Source: Rhizobium sp. BK650 (lineage in GTDB: Bacteria; Pseudomonadota; Alphaproteobacteria; Rhizobiales; Rhizobiaceae). Taken from it: a DNA stretch of 64,000 bases. The notes beneath the pieces are model-generated. The model did not search any database, was not told the DNA's origin, and saw nothing but the letters and a program-made list of their open reading frames with translations. The DNA lies in the NCBI RefSeq assembly GCF_014195325.1, contig NZ_JACIBK010000002.1, positions 248,001-312,000 on the forward strand, read 5' to 3'. Positions 44,981 to 53,620 of the stretch are shown one piece after another. Both the position numbers and the translations under genes were made by a program. The number at the start of each line of letters is the position of its first letter. Position 1 is the stretch's first letter.

Positions 44981-46261
44981 TCATTGGCGCTTCTCGATCG
45001 TGCGCGCGTTCACATGCAGCGCGCGTCCGGCCTGCCATCCGTTGAAGGCTGCACCAAGGCCGAGTGCAACGAAAAGCACTGCGCACCAGGCGAAGCTTCC
45101 CGTCCAGCCGCGGATCAGGCCGACAATGAACGGCCCAATTGCGGCGAGCAGATAGCCGACGCACTGCGCCATGCCCGAAAGATGGGCGGCGACGTGCGGA
45201 TCGCGCGAACGCAGCACGATGGCTGTCATCGCCGCGGCAATGAGCCCGCCCTGGCCGATCCCCTGCAGGACAGCCCAGAGCCAAACGGTGGAGAGTGGCG
45301 CGAAAAGCAGACCGAGAAGCGCCGCAACGGCGAGGGCGCAGAGCGTGACGTTGATAAGGCGCTGGTCCCTACCGCGCACGGCGATGTGCGGCACGACGAG
45401 GCAGGCGGCGGCCTGCACCATGACGGACGCCGAGACAATGCCGCCGGCAGTAACGCCATCAAGCCCGCGCTCGCGCAAGATGGGAACCAGCCAGCCGAAG
45501 ACGCAATAGGCGAGCGCCGACTGCAGGCCCATGAAGAGCGTGACTTGCCAGGCGAGCCTGTCACGCCAGAGCCCTTCGACGCGAAAGCCGCTGCGCCGCG
45601 GCTGTCGGCCGCTCGCAACGACCTGGGGCATCCAGATGAGCCCAGTAACGAGAACGGGCAAAGCCCAGACGGCAAGTGCGCCTTCCAGCGAGCCGCCAAG
45701 CGCGTGTTCGATCGGCAGCGTCAGGCCGGCCGCGCTTGCAGCACCTGCGCAAAGCGCCATCGTATAGAGGCCGGTCATCAGAGCGGCGTTCGCGGCGAAG
45801 TCGCGCTTCACCAGTCCGGGAAGCAGCACGTTGCCGACGGCGATCGCAGCACCTGCAAGAGCGGTGCCAAGAAAGAGCAGCGGAATGGAAGAAAGGCCGC
45901 GCAGCGCCGTGCCGATGGTCAATAGCAGGAGCACGCAGAGCAGCGTCCGTTCCGAGCCGATGCGCTGGGCAAGGCGTGGAGCCAGCGGCGAGAAGGCGCC
46001 GAGGCAGACGACTGGAAGCGTCGTGAGAAGACTGGCGCCGAGCGCCGAAAGGTCGAGTTCGGCCCGAATTTCCGGGAGCAGCGTAGAGGCGCTGGAAAAT
46101 ACTGGCCGCAGATTAAATGCGATCAGCACGAGGCTGGCACCAAGCAGGAAGCGGGCGGCCGTGCTCTGCGTCTGCGCCGGCAGCGGGGCCGGCACACTGT
46201 CGATTTCTGCATCGACTATCGTCTCATCGACAGCGTCGAGCGTGGCATTCTTTATGGACAT
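44981..46261 (-). CDS. MFS transporter, CynX/NimT type
   Basis: The 426-residue membrane protein shows about twelve hydrophobic segments. It resembles the CynX/NimT cyanate or 2-nitroimidazole transporter group, with FNLRPVFSSASTLLPEIRAEL at the start (20-residue window FNLRPVFSSASTLLPEIRAE) and LLTTLPVVCLGAFSPLAPRL. The actual substrate is unknown. A GTG at 46267 in frame overlaps the stop of the upstream FadR-type regulator; the ATG at 46261 is preferred. The regulator probably controls this gene. Confidence 0.88.
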   Translation of the reverse strand: MSIKNATLDAVDETIVDAEIDSVPAPLPAQTQSTAARFLLGASLVLIAFNLRPVFSSASTLLPEIRAELDLSALGASLLTTLPVVCLGAFSPLAPRLAQRIGSERTLLCVLLLLTIGTALRGLSSIPLLFLGTALAGAAIAVGNVLLPGLVKRDFAANAALMTGLYTMALCAGAASAAGLTLPIEHALGGSLEGALAVWALPVLVTGLIWMPQVVASGRQPRRSGFRVEGLWRDRLAWQVTLFMGLQSALAYCVFGWLVPILRERGLDGVTAGGIVSASVMVQAAACLVVPHIAVRGRDQRLINVTLCALAVAALLGLLFAPLSTVWLWAVLQGIGQGGLIAAAMTAIVLRSRDPHVAAHLSGMAQCVGYLLAAIGPFIVGLIRGWTGSFAWCAVLFVALGLGAAFNGWQAGRALHVNARTIEKRQ

Positions 46262-46263
46262 GG

Positions 46264-46947
46264 TCACGAAAGAAGCATCCGGTCGAGGGCGGAAAGGACG
46301 GGCGCCATGAAGCCGCGCACGGCTGCGTCGGCCTTGCCGGGATCGCCGGTCTCGATGGCGTCGACGATCACCTGATGTGCTTTCATGTCGGGCTCGGGGA
46401 TTGCTTTATCGAGTGTGGCGGCAATGGTCTCTGCAATCGAGGCGGAGAAGAAATCGTAGATCTCGATCATTGCCTGGTTACCGGATGCTGCGATCACGGC
46501 CTTGTGGAAGGCGAGGTCGCGTTCGATGAAGCCTGCCGTATTGCCGCCTTCATAATTGCCGCGTTCTGCAAGCAGCGCGCGAAGCCCGGCGACGACATCA
46601 GGCGTCTTGCGAATGGCGGTCAGCCGCGCGCCTTCGACATCAAGCGCGCAGCGAGCCTCGAATTGATCGCGCAGGCTGGCGCGGCGCGCCATCGTGAGCG
46701 GTCTGCTGTTATCGGTGGTCGAAACCACGTAGGTGCCGGAGCCCTGCCGCGTGTCCAAAAGGCCCTGCGAGACGAGAACGCGTACGGCTTCGCGCACCGT
46801 GCCACGGCTGACCGACAGCATTGCCGAGAGCGAGGCTTCGTTCGGAAGTTTCTCGCCGACAGGCCAACGTTTGGCGAGGATTTCGCTACGGATGGCCTCG
46901 ATTGCCGTATCGGCCAGATTGGTCCGGTTGATCGGTTGCATTGGCAT
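46264..46947 (-). CDS. GntR/FadR family transcriptional regulator
   Basis: The protein of about 227 residues has a GntR winged helix (ILAKRWPVGEKLPNEASLSA, then MLSVSRGTVREAVRVLVSQG and TRQGSGTYV) and an FCD ligand-binding domain (ERDLAFHKAVIAASGN, MKAHQVIVDAIETGD). FadR-type FCD domains bind carboxylate ligands via metal. The start is uncertain: ATG codons at 46962, 46947 and 46941 are in frame, and the first lies inside a palindrome that may be the operator. It is coupled to the MFS gene. Confidence 0.9.
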   Translation of the reverse strand: MPMQPINRTNLADTAIEAIRSEILAKRWPVGEKLPNEASLSAMLSVSRGTVREAVRVLVSQGLLDTRQGSGTYVVSTTDNSRPLTMARRASLRDQFEARCALDVEGARLTAIRKTPDVVAGLRALLAERGNYEGGNTAGFIERDLAFHKAVIAASGNQAMIEIYDFFSASIAETIAATLDKAIPEPDMKAHQVIVDAIETGDPGKADAAVRGFMAPVLSALDRMLLS

Positions 46948-46958
46948 TATTCGTAAAG

Positions 46959-46969
46959 TCATCAGATGA
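46959..46969. promoter_or_regulatory. Candidate FadR-type operator
   Basis: TCATC-A-GATGA is a perfect short palindrome at the 5' end of the GntR/FadR gene, overlapping the most upstream ATG candidate. Its position suits autoregulation of the regulator-MFS operon. Confidence 0.35.
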
Positions 46970-47021
46970 TTTTATCAATAATGCCTTTTGATCCGGGCGT
47001 CAACGCATGAACAGCGGAAAT

Positions 47022-47048
47022 AAAAAAGGGCCGCTTTCGCGACCCTTT
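47022..47048 (-). terminator. Strong Rho-independent terminator after a microgene
   Basis: On the minus strand AAAGGGTCGC-GAAA-GCGGCCCTTT forms a 10-bp stem with one G-T pair and a GAAA tetraloop, followed by TTTTTTA. It lies 60 bases beyond the stop of the 23-codon frame at 47108-47179, and there is no other minus-strand gene between them. Confidence 0.85.
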
Positions 47049-47107
47049 CCATGAGGTTTGGCCTGTAACCGGCCGGACCGTCTACGCGGCCCTAGGAAGG
47101 TAGGGTT

Positions 47108-47179
47108 TTAGAGCGAGGGCTGCCTCGCTTTCATCACCACTTCCATGCCCGTTACGAGGTCCGAAAACTCACTAGACAT
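47108..47179 (-). CDS. 23-residue microprotein candidate with PqqA-like core
   Basis: The frame begins MSSEFSDLVTGMEVVMK and ends RQPSL. GGAAGGTG stands 5 bases before ATG, and a strong terminator follows 60 bases after the stop. The block GMEVVM resembles the GMEVxM core of PqqA precursor peptides, but the crosslinked Tyr position is Lys and no pqq genes are present. It may be an unrelated short peptide or the reading frame of a small RNA. It lies downstream of pirin on the same strand. Confidence 0.45.
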   Translation of the reverse strand: MSSEFSDLVTGMEVVMKARQPSL

Positions 47180-47283
47180 CGGATCACCTTCCTTTCGTTA
47201 CGTTGAACACGAATTAAACGTAGGCCGATTCTTCTGAGATGCAAGAAAAAATCACTTGCCAGAATTGTAACCGGCGTTCGACT

Positions 47284-48195
47284 TCAATGCGCGGCCTTGA
47301 TGAAGGTGCCGTTCTGCAATTCGCGCATTGCCTGTTTGATCTCCTCATGGGAATTCATGACGATTGGCCCATGCCAGGCGACCGGTTCTTCGAGCGGTTT
47401 TCCGGAAACGAGCAGGAATCGGATCCCTTGTTCGCCGGCCTGCACCGTCACTTCGTCGCCGGTGTCGAAGACCACAAGCGTACGATTGCCAGACATGTCG
47501 CGGATATTCAGTTCCTCGCCGTTGACTTCCTTTTCGACGCGCACGCCGAATGGTTTAGAGGCGTCGCGGAAGGTACCGGAACCTGCGAAGATATAGGCGA
47601 AAGCATTGCGATAGGTGTCGACCGGCAGCCGCTTCTTCTTTCCTGGAGGCACCGAGACATCGAGATAGATGGGATCGGCGGCGATACCATCGACAGGCCC
47701 GCTCTTGCCCCAGAAGTTGCCGCAGATAACGCGCACGGCCGTGCCGTCATCATCGACGACGACAGGAATATCCGCGGATTTGACGTCCTGATAGCGGGGA
47801 GCGATCATCTTGAGCGACGAGGGCAGATTGGCCCAGAGCTGGAAGCCGTGCATTCGGCCGGCAAAATCACCCTTCGGCATTTCCTGATGCATGATGCCGC
47901 TGCCGGCCGTCATCCACTGGATATCGCCGGCATTCAGCAGGCCGCGATTGCCGAGGCTGTCGCCGTGCTCGACCGTACCGGCAAGCACGTAGGTGATCGT
48001 CTCAATGCCACGATGAGGATGCCAGGGGAAGCCGCGGATATATTCAACCGGGTTGTCGTTGCGGAAATCATCCATCATCAAAAATGGATCGGTCATAGAC
48101 GGATCGCCAAAACCAAAGACGCGGTGGAGCTTCACGCCGGCGCCTTCTATCGTGGGAGTGGCGGTGCTTTGATGTTTTATCGGGCGGATCGACAT
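47284..48195 (-). CDS. Pirin family protein
   Basis: The 303-residue bicupin protein has the metal-binding motif FPWHPHRGIETITYVLAG, with HPHRG, and H in GDIQWMTAGSGIMHQE; the second cupin follows with PIYLDVSVPPG. Some pirins oxidise quercetin, others act as transcription cofactors; the role here is unknown. TTGGAGGATGCA precedes the ATG at 48195. Confidence 0.92.
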   Translation of the reverse strand: MSIRPIKHQSTATPTIEGAGVKLHRVFGFGDPSMTDPFLMMDDFRNDNPVEYIRGFPWHPHRGIETITYVLAGTVEHGDSLGNRGLLNAGDIQWMTAGSGIMHQEMPKGDFAGRMHGFQLWANLPSSLKMIAPRYQDVKSADIPVVVDDDGTAVRVICGNFWGKSGPVDGIAADPIYLDVSVPPGKKKRLPVDTYRNAFAYIFAGSGTFRDASKPFGVRVEKEVNGEELNIRDMSGNRTLVVFDTGDEVTVQAGEQGIRFLLVSGKPLEEPVAWHGPIVMNSHEEIKQAMRELQNGTFIKAAH

Positions 48196-48449
48196 TGCAT
48201 CCTCCAAGGGTTCAATTTGCGACAACTATAACGGCCGCAGGATCGGTCGCGAAGTCACCGGGGCCGACAACGGACTGTTCACAAAGACCGCTATGGTTTT
48301 TGTCAAAAGTGATCCCACGAGGCGTCAAGAATTTGTCATCTTCGCCTTGCAAATCGGGTAGCCATTAAGTCGTTGTTAGCCATAACGTCCGACAATCCAA
48401 GACGTTTTCAGCATTCCTGCCGCAGCAGGCGGTGGGCCGGAGCAAGAAC

Positions 48450-49262
48450 ATGTGTCGCTGGGCAGCCTATCGTGGGGACCCCCTCTATCTCGAGGAGTTG
48501 GTATCTTCGCCCGCCCATTCCCTGATCGAGCAATCACATTGCGCCACGCGCGCCAAGACGGCGACGAACGGCGACGGCTTCGGCATCGCCTGGTATGGCG
48601 ACCGGCCGGAGCCGGGGCGCTACCGTGATATCCTGCCGGCCTGGTCTGATTGCAATCTGAAGAGCCTGGCGCGGCAGATCCGATCGCCGCTTTTCCTAGC
48701 CCATGTCCGAGCTGCGACCGGCGGCGGCACACGGCGCGACAATTGCCATCCCTTCACGCACGAAACCTGGTCCTTCATGCACAACGGCCAGATTTCGGGT
48801 TTCGAACGCCTGCGCCGGCCGATGGAAACCATGCTCGACGATGAACTGTTCAATGCCCGCAGCGGCACGACCGATTCCGAGCTTCTGTTCCTGCTCGCAC
48901 TGCAGTTCGGGCTCCGGAAGGCGCCGGTTGCTGCCATAGCCCAAACCATCGCCTTCGTTGAAGGCCTGGCCGAGAATATCCTTGGCTCCGCGCTGTTGCG
49001 ATTCACGGCAGCCTTCTCGGACGGAAAATCGCTTTATGCAATCCGCTATGCGACCGACCGCAAGGCGCCGACGCTCTATGCTTCGCCGCTTGCTGGGGGC
49101 TATTGCCTCGTTTCCGAGCCGCTGAACGATGATGGTGATGCCTGGGAGGAAATTCCCGATGGCAGTGCCGTAACCGTCAGCGCCGATGGTCTGAAGGTCA
49201 ACGCTTTTCAGCCCGATAAGCGTGCGTTCGCAAGGCCGGAACCTGCCTCTATCCTCGCATAA
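48450..49262 (+). CDS. Class II glutamine amidotransferase (YafJ/EgtC-like)
   Basis: The 270-residue protein starts MCRWAAYRGDPLYLEELV, so Cys2 becomes the N-terminal nucleophile after Met removal. Typical NTN-hydrolase segments are NGDGFGIAWYG, FLAHVRAATGGG, HPFTHETWSFMHNGQI and SGTTDSELLFLL. Such proteins hydrolyse gamma-glutamyl amides; EgtC of ergothioneine synthesis belongs to the same fold, but no egt genes are near. It overlaps convergent coaBC by 14 bases. Confidence 0.88.
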   Translation: MCRWAAYRGDPLYLEELVSSPAHSLIEQSHCATRAKTATNGDGFGIAWYGDRPEPGRYRDILPAWSDCNLKSLARQIRSPLFLAHVRAATGGGTRRDNCHPFTHETWSFMHNGQISGFERLRRPMETMLDDELFNARSGTTDSELLFLLALQFGLRKAPVAAIAQTIAFVEGLAENILGSALLRFTAAFSDGKSLYAIRYATDRKAPTLYASPLAGGYCLVSEPLNDDGDAWEEIPDGSAVTVSADGLKVNAFQPDKRAFARPEPASILA

Positions 49263-50460
49263 GCTGTTCGGAGATCATTGCCGCCAGCCGTTCAGCCACC
49301 TCGTCTTTCGAGAGATCGGGCCACTGTTCAACGCCGTCCCGGCTGACGAGTTTCACGCTGTTGCGTGTGCCCCCCATGACACCGGTTGCGGGAGACACGT
49401 CATTGGCGACTATTATGTCCGCGCCCTTGCGATCCAGCTTCACCTTGGCATTGGCCTCGACATCCTGTGTCTCCGCCGCAAAGCCGATCACCAGTTTCGG
49501 CCGCGTCGTGTGATGGCCGACGGTTTTCAGAATGTCGGGATTCTCCGTCAGCGCCAGCGTGGGGATGGATTCGCCCGGATGCTTCTTGATTTTCTGGTCG
49601 GCGGCCGACGCGACGCGCCAGTCGGCAACTGCGGCGACCATGACGGCGACATCGGCGGGAAGGGCGGCGAGCACGGCATCGCGCATTTCTTCCGCCCGCT
49701 CGACATGCACCACCCTGACGCCCGCAGGGTCGGGAATGGTCACCGGACCGGACACCAGCGTCACATCCGCGCCGAGCCGCGCCAGCGCGGCTGCGATGGC
49801 GTGTCCCTGTCGGCCGGAGGAGCGGTTGGCGATATAGCGTACCGGATCGATCGGCTCATGAGTCGGGCCTGAGGTGACGATCGCTTTTCTGCCGGTAAGC
49901 GGTTTTGGACCATCGTCGAGGAGGGAGTCGGCAGCCGCGACGATTTCCAGTGGTTCGGCCATACGGCCTGTGCCAGCTTCCCGACTTTCCGCCATCTCAC
50001 CAGCTGCAGGGCCGATGAAACGGATGCCGTCGTGCTGCAGCGTTTCGATATTGCGTTTCGTCGCCGGATGCGCCCACATCTTCGGGTTCATTGCCGGCGC
50101 GGCGAGCACCGGCCGGTCGGTGGCGAGCAACACGGTGGAGGCGAGGTCGTCGGCAAGCCCATGTGCCGCCTTCGCCATCAGGTCGGCGGTGGCGGGCGCA
50201 ATCAGCACTAGATCGCAGTCGCGTGCCAGCCGGATATGGCCGACATCCTGCTCGTCCTGCCGCGAAAACAGGTCGGTGAAGACATGGTCCGCCGCAAGTG
50301 CGCCGACGGCAAGCGGAGTCACGAACTCCTGCGCACCCTTCGTCATGATCGGGCGCACGGAAGCGCCGCGTTCGCGCAGGCGGCGAATCAAATCGAGGCT
50401 CTTGTAGGCCGCGATGCCGCCCGAGATGATGAGGAGGATGCGTTTGCCGCTGAGAGCCAT
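49249..50460 (-). CDS. coaBC: Bifunctional CoaBC (phosphopantothenoylcysteine decarboxylase/synthase)
   Basis: The 403-residue protein performs two steps of coenzyme A synthesis. The N-terminal CoaC flavoprotein half has LLIISGGIAAYKSLDLIRRL and LLATDRPVLAAPAMNPKMW. The C-terminal CoaB half has VTSGPTHEPIDPVRYIANRS, GPVTIPDP and KIKKHPGESIPTLALTENPD. The open frame continues upstream of 50460 but lacks similarity there; ATG at 50460 (MALSGKRILLIIS) starts the flavoprotein fold. Confidence 0.95.
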   Translation of the reverse strand: MALSGKRILLIISGGIAAYKSLDLIRRLRERGASVRPIMTKGAQEFVTPLAVGALAADHVFTDLFSRQDEQDVGHIRLARDCDLVLIAPATADLMAKAAHGLADDLASTVLLATDRPVLAAPAMNPKMWAHPATKRNIETLQHDGIRFIGPAAGEMAESREAGTGRMAEPLEIVAAADSLLDDGPKPLTGRKAIVTSGPTHEPIDPVRYIANRSSGRQGHAIAAALARLGADVTLVSGPVTIPDPAGVRVVHVERAEEMRDAVLAALPADVAVMVAAVADWRVASAADQKIKKHPGESIPTLALTENPDILKTVGHHTTRPKLVIGFAAETQDVEANAKVKLDRKGADIIVANDVSPATGVMGGTRNSVKLVSRDGVEQWPDLSKDEVAERLAAMISEQLMRG

Positions 50461-50531
50461 GATTTTTCCCGCCGCTTCTTTGGTTGGGCAAAACCCTAAG
50501 CCTTTGGCGGAAAACATGCAATCGCCGATGC

Positions 50532-51452
50532 TCAGGCCTGCTTGGGCCGCGTCGGCGTAAAGATCGCAATTGCCATGCCGACGCCGACCAGCTGGAGGAT
50601 CGCACCGCCGGCTTCGGGTACTGTCGGCATGCGCTGCTCGAACAGGAAACCATAGAACAGGCCGAAGACCGTCTCCGCAACGATGAGTTGGGCGGCGAGT
50701 GCCAGCGGCAAAAGGCGCGAGGCAATCATCCAGCAGAGTGTGGCAAGCCACGAGCCCGCAACGCCCATGACGGCCGCCCAGAGCAGGAAGTGAAGGGTCT
50801 GCGCGCCGGTGAAGCTGACTGTCTCTCCAAGCGAAGTAAAAGGCAGGAGAACAAGTGCGCCGATGCCGGCGCCGATCCCCTGCAGAGCGGTCCAATGGAT
50901 GGCGCTTGGCGCATCCTGCGACTGCATGACCGCAGCGCTCATCATGCCATAGGTAACCCAGAGCGCCAGTCCGATCAAAGCGGCGACGATGCCGATCAGG
51001 ATCCCCGCCTGATCGCTGGAGGATGTTCTGGCAAAGATCGAGACATTCACCCAGCCGATGCCAATGGCTATCAGGATCAGCGGTATCGCCAGTGCTCTCC
51101 AGCCGATGGACCGGTCCTTGATATTGGCAATGACGGCAAGCAGTACGGGCATCGTGCCGATGACGAGCGGTGGGATGGCAGTGCCTGCGTAACGCACAGC
51201 ATAGGAAATACTCATGAAGTAACCGACATAGCCGACACTGCCGAGCGCGAGCCCGGTAAGAACAAGCGAGCGGCGCAAACCCACCGGACGAAAGCGCGGA
51301 TTGATCATCAAGATCAGGCTGACGACGGCAAACAGCCCGTAGCGCGCCACTGTCAGGTCGATCGCCGTATAGGGCGCGACGACACGCGGCGCAACGAAGC
51401 TGAGCCCCCATAGCGCACAGGTGGCAAGACCGCACATGATGCCGATCAGCAT
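50532..51452 (-). CDS. DMT/EamA family transporter
   Basis: The 306-residue protein has ten hydrophobic segments in two EamA halves, beginning MLIGIMCGLATCALWGLSFV and ending with GGAILQLVGVGMAIAIF. It is likely an exporter of small metabolites. It lies 71 bases upstream of coaBC on the same strand and is divergent from an NmrA-family gene, with a symmetrical element between them. Confidence 0.88.
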   Translation of the reverse strand: MLIGIMCGLATCALWGLSFVAPRVVAPYTAIDLTVARYGLFAVVSLILMINPRFRPVGLRRSLVLTGLALGSVGYVGYFMSISYAVRYAGTAIPPLVIGTMPVLLAVIANIKDRSIGWRALAIPLILIAIGIGWVNVSIFARTSSSDQAGILIGIVAALIGLALWVTYGMMSAAVMQSQDAPSAIHWTALQGIGAGIGALVLLPFTSLGETVSFTGAQTLHFLLWAAVMGVAGSWLATLCWMIASRLLPLALAAQLIVAETVFGLFYGFLFEQRMPTVPEAGGAILQLVGVGMAIAIFTPTRPKQA

Positions 51453-51610
51453 GTGAAACTCCGAAGAGGCGAGGCGAGGCTCCGACAGGAAAGGGATAGG
51501 GAGCGGTCACACGGAAGGATATTCCTAGCCGATATGTCCTAACGGGCATCGAAACAAGGGCCAGCCTGCGACACCCGGATGATAGTCGGGACAAAGATCG
51601 CAAAATTGAT

Positions 51611-51643
51611 GCGCAGAAGTCACTAATCATGTGACATAAGCGC
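51611..51643. promoter_or_regulatory. Compound inverted repeat in a divergent promoter region
   Basis: GCGC-N4-GTCAC-N7-GTGAC-N4-GCGC is symmetrical over 33 bases, with perfect inner (GTCAC/GTGAC) and outer (GCGC) arms. It lies 58 bases upstream of the NmrA-family ATG and about 160 bases from the EamA transporter ATG. It is likely a dimeric regulator site. Confidence 0.5.
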
Positions 51644-51701
51644 ACTTCAGTCAAAGACGCCGCATCGGCATAGTGGGCCGACCCGAATAAAGGAGTTGCC
51701 C

Positions 51702-52565
51702 ATGTTTGCTGTAACAGGAATGACAGGTCAGGTCGGCGCCGCTGTTGCCGATCATCTGCTGAAGGATGGCGCCGAGATTCGCGCTGTCGTCAGAAACCCT
51801 GAAAGGGCGGCCGTCTGGAAAGCGCGCGGCTGCGAACTCGCCGTCGCCGACATGAGCGACGCACCGTCGCTGACATCGGCCTTCAAGGGTGCAGAGGCCG
51901 TTTTCCTCGTCATTCCGCCACTCTTCGATCCGGCGCCGGGCTTTCCGGAGGTGAAGGGCATGCTGGCGACGCTGAAGACCGCGCTTGAGGCGGCAAAACC
52001 CGGAAAGCTGGTTTGTCTGTCGACGGTCGGCGCGCAGTCGACGCAGCCGAACCTGTTGAGCCAGCTTGGCATCGTGGAGAAGGAGCTTTCGACACTCCCC
52101 ATCCCGGTCGCTTTCCTGCGCGCTGCATGGTTCATGGAAAACGCCGCCTGGGATGTGGCGCCGGCCCGCGAAAGCGGTATCATCCCGAGCTTCCTTCAGC
52201 CTCTCGACCGTGCAGTGCCAATGATTGCCGTTGATGACATCGGCGCGCTCGGTGCGAAGATGCTGCGTGAAGACTGGCGGGGTGTGCGTGTAGCCGAACT
52301 GGAAGCACAAGCGCGTGTTAGCCCGGCCATGGTCGCGGCTGCCTTTGCCAAGGCGCTTGGCAATCCGGTGTCCGCGCAAATGGTGCCGCGTGAGAGCTGG
52401 GAAGAGCTATTCCGTGCCCAAGGCATGAAAAACCCGGAACCTCGCATGCGCATGCTCGACGGTTTCAACGAGGGCTGGATCGATTTCGAGGGCGGCCGCG
52501 AGAAGTCGCTGAAGGGCACGACGACAATCGAAACGGCGATCCGCCGCCTCGTCGCCGGTGCATGA
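51702..52565 (+). CDS. NmrA-family NAD(P)-binding protein
   Basis: The 287-residue atypical SDR starts MFAVTGMTGQVGAAVADHLL, with a GMTGQVG Rossmann loop, RNPERAAVW after beta-2 and FLRAAWFMENAAW. It resembles quinone-oxidoreductase-2/NmrA-like proteins that bind NADPH. AGGAG lies 7 bases before the ATG at 51702. No partner genes suggest the substrate. Confidence 0.87.
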   Translation: MFAVTGMTGQVGAAVADHLLKDGAEIRAVVRNPERAAVWKARGCELAVADMSDAPSLTSAFKGAEAVFLVIPPLFDPAPGFPEVKGMLATLKTALEAAKPGKLVCLSTVGAQSTQPNLLSQLGIVEKELSTLPIPVAFLRAAWFMENAAWDVAPARESGIIPSFLQPLDRAVPMIAVDDIGALGAKMLREDWRGVRVAELEAQARVSPAMVAAAFAKALGNPVSAQMVPRESWEELFRAQGMKNPEPRMRMLDGFNEGWIDFEGGREKSLKGTTTIETAIRRLVAGA

Positions 52566-52568
52566 ACG

Positions 52569-52606
52569 AAAAGGCCGAGGTAGAAGACGGAACCGCGGCC
52601 TTTTTC
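52569..52606 (+). terminator. Terminator after the NmrA-family gene
   Basis: AAAAGGCCG and CGGCCTTTT form a 9-bp stem with an 18-base loop, followed by TTCATTT, starting 4 bases beyond the stop at 52565. Confidence 0.65.
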
Positions 52607-52610
52607 ATTT

Positions 52611-52672
52611 GGAGCAATTCCAGCAAAAGTGTGCAGCGGTTTTGCGTCCGGAATTGCGTGAAAACAAAAAGA
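52611..52672. repeat. Dispersed intergenic repeat (RIME-like)
   Basis: GCAATTCC (52614-52621) and GGAATTGC (52650-52657) frame AGTGTGCAGCGGTTTTGCGTCC and can form a hairpin. The core matches the degenerate copy at 31838-31890 after gshB. The palindromic, intergenic, multi-copy nature fits the short mosaic repeats common in Rhizobium chromosomes. Confidence 0.7.
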
Positions 52673-52729
52673 TAGGGCATTTTCGTGATTCGAAGAAAAA
52701 CGGAAATGCTCTTGGGAAATGCCTCACCG

Positions 52730-53494
52730 TCAGGTGCGGGTGATCGATATTCCGCCATCAATCAGAGAAGCCGTGCCGGTGACGAAGCTTGCATCGTCGG
52801 ATGCGAGATAGAGCACAGAACGGGCGAGTTCTTCAGGCGTTGCGACGCGCTTCAGCGCGTGAAGGTTGGTGATGAAGGACTGCTTGTCCGAGGTGTCATT
52901 CATTTCGCGATACATGTCGGTATCAACCGCACCGGGCAGAACGGCGTTGACGCGGATGTTTTGCGGGCCGTATTCGGCGGCAAGCGCCTGCGTCAGCCCG
53001 ATGAGGCCGGACTTGCTGGCGGCATAGGCGGCGACACCAGGGAACGAGAAGCTGTAGCCGACGAAGGTCGAGGTGAAGATCACTGAACCGCTGCCGTGCT
53101 TGACCATTTCGGCGATCTGATGCTTGGCGGCCAGGAAGGAGGCCGTCAGGTTGATCGCCACCGTGTCGGCAAAGCCTGCTTCCGAAACTTCGGTGCTCGG
53201 ACCTGCTTCGCCGATCGTGCCGGCATTGTTGAAGGCGATGTCAAGTTTGCCGTAGTTTTCTAGGGCGGCTGCGACCAACGCCTTTTGATAGTCTTCCGAC
53301 CGGACGTCGCCGGCAACGGCAACAGCGTCACCACCGGCAGCCTTGATTTCGGCCACAAGGCTTTCAAGTTCCACCTGGCGGCGGGCGCCGACGACGACCT
53401 TGGCGCCTTCGGCAGCGAAGAGTGTTGCGGTGACACGACCGATACCCGAGCTGGCGCCGGTAACGATCGCGACTTTGTTGATCAGACGATTCAT
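52730..53494 (-). CDS. Short-chain dehydrogenase (glucose 1-dehydrogenase-like)
   Basis: The 254-residue classical SDR has TGASSGIG, the FNNAGTIG motif, catalytic Ser in IFTSTFVG, and YAASK. The C-terminal FVTGTASLIDGGISIT is the usual cofactor-proximal end. The Arg in GARRQVE after beta-2 suggests NADP. The ATG at 53494 starts the fold. It is divergent from a LysR-family regulator, its likely controller. Substrate unknown. Confidence 0.9.
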   Translation of the reverse strand: MNRLINKVAIVTGASSGIGRVTATLFAAEGAKVVVGARRQVELESLVAEIKAAGGDAVAVAGDVRSEDYQKALVAAALENYGKLDIAFNNAGTIGEAGPSTEVSEAGFADTVAINLTASFLAAKHQIAEMVKHGSGSVIFTSTFVGYSFSFPGVAAYAASKSGLIGLTQALAAEYGPQNIRVNAVLPGAVDTDMYREMNDTSDKQSFITNLHALKRVATPEELARSVLYLASDDASFVTGTASLIDGGISITRT

Positions 53495-53603
53495 TGTTCC
53501 ATTTCCTCCATTTGTACTGGATCGGCAGAGCCATCCGATTTCGATGACTGGAAGATGGCATTGTTCTTGCGTTCGGATTAGTCTCCCGGTTGCGGAGCTC
53601 AAA

Positions 53604-53618
53604 TTCGGAAAAGCCGAA
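53604..53618. promoter_or_regulatory. Candidate LysR binding site
   Basis: TTCGG-AAAAG-CCGAA is a perfect inverted repeat matching the general T-N11-A LysR box; it ends 3 bases before the LysR ATG in the divergent SDR/LysR region. Confidence 0.45.
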
Positions 53619-53620
53619 CG

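Noticed and set aside
47108..47179. Genuine PqqA precursor gene
   Set aside because: The crosslinking Tyr, the N-terminal Trp and all pqq neighbours are missing; only the GMEVxM block is similar.
50461..51654. N-terminal extension of coaBC into an 801-codon frame
   Set aside because: The extra part overlaps an EamA transporter in another frame and resembles no domain; CoaBC begins normally at 50460.
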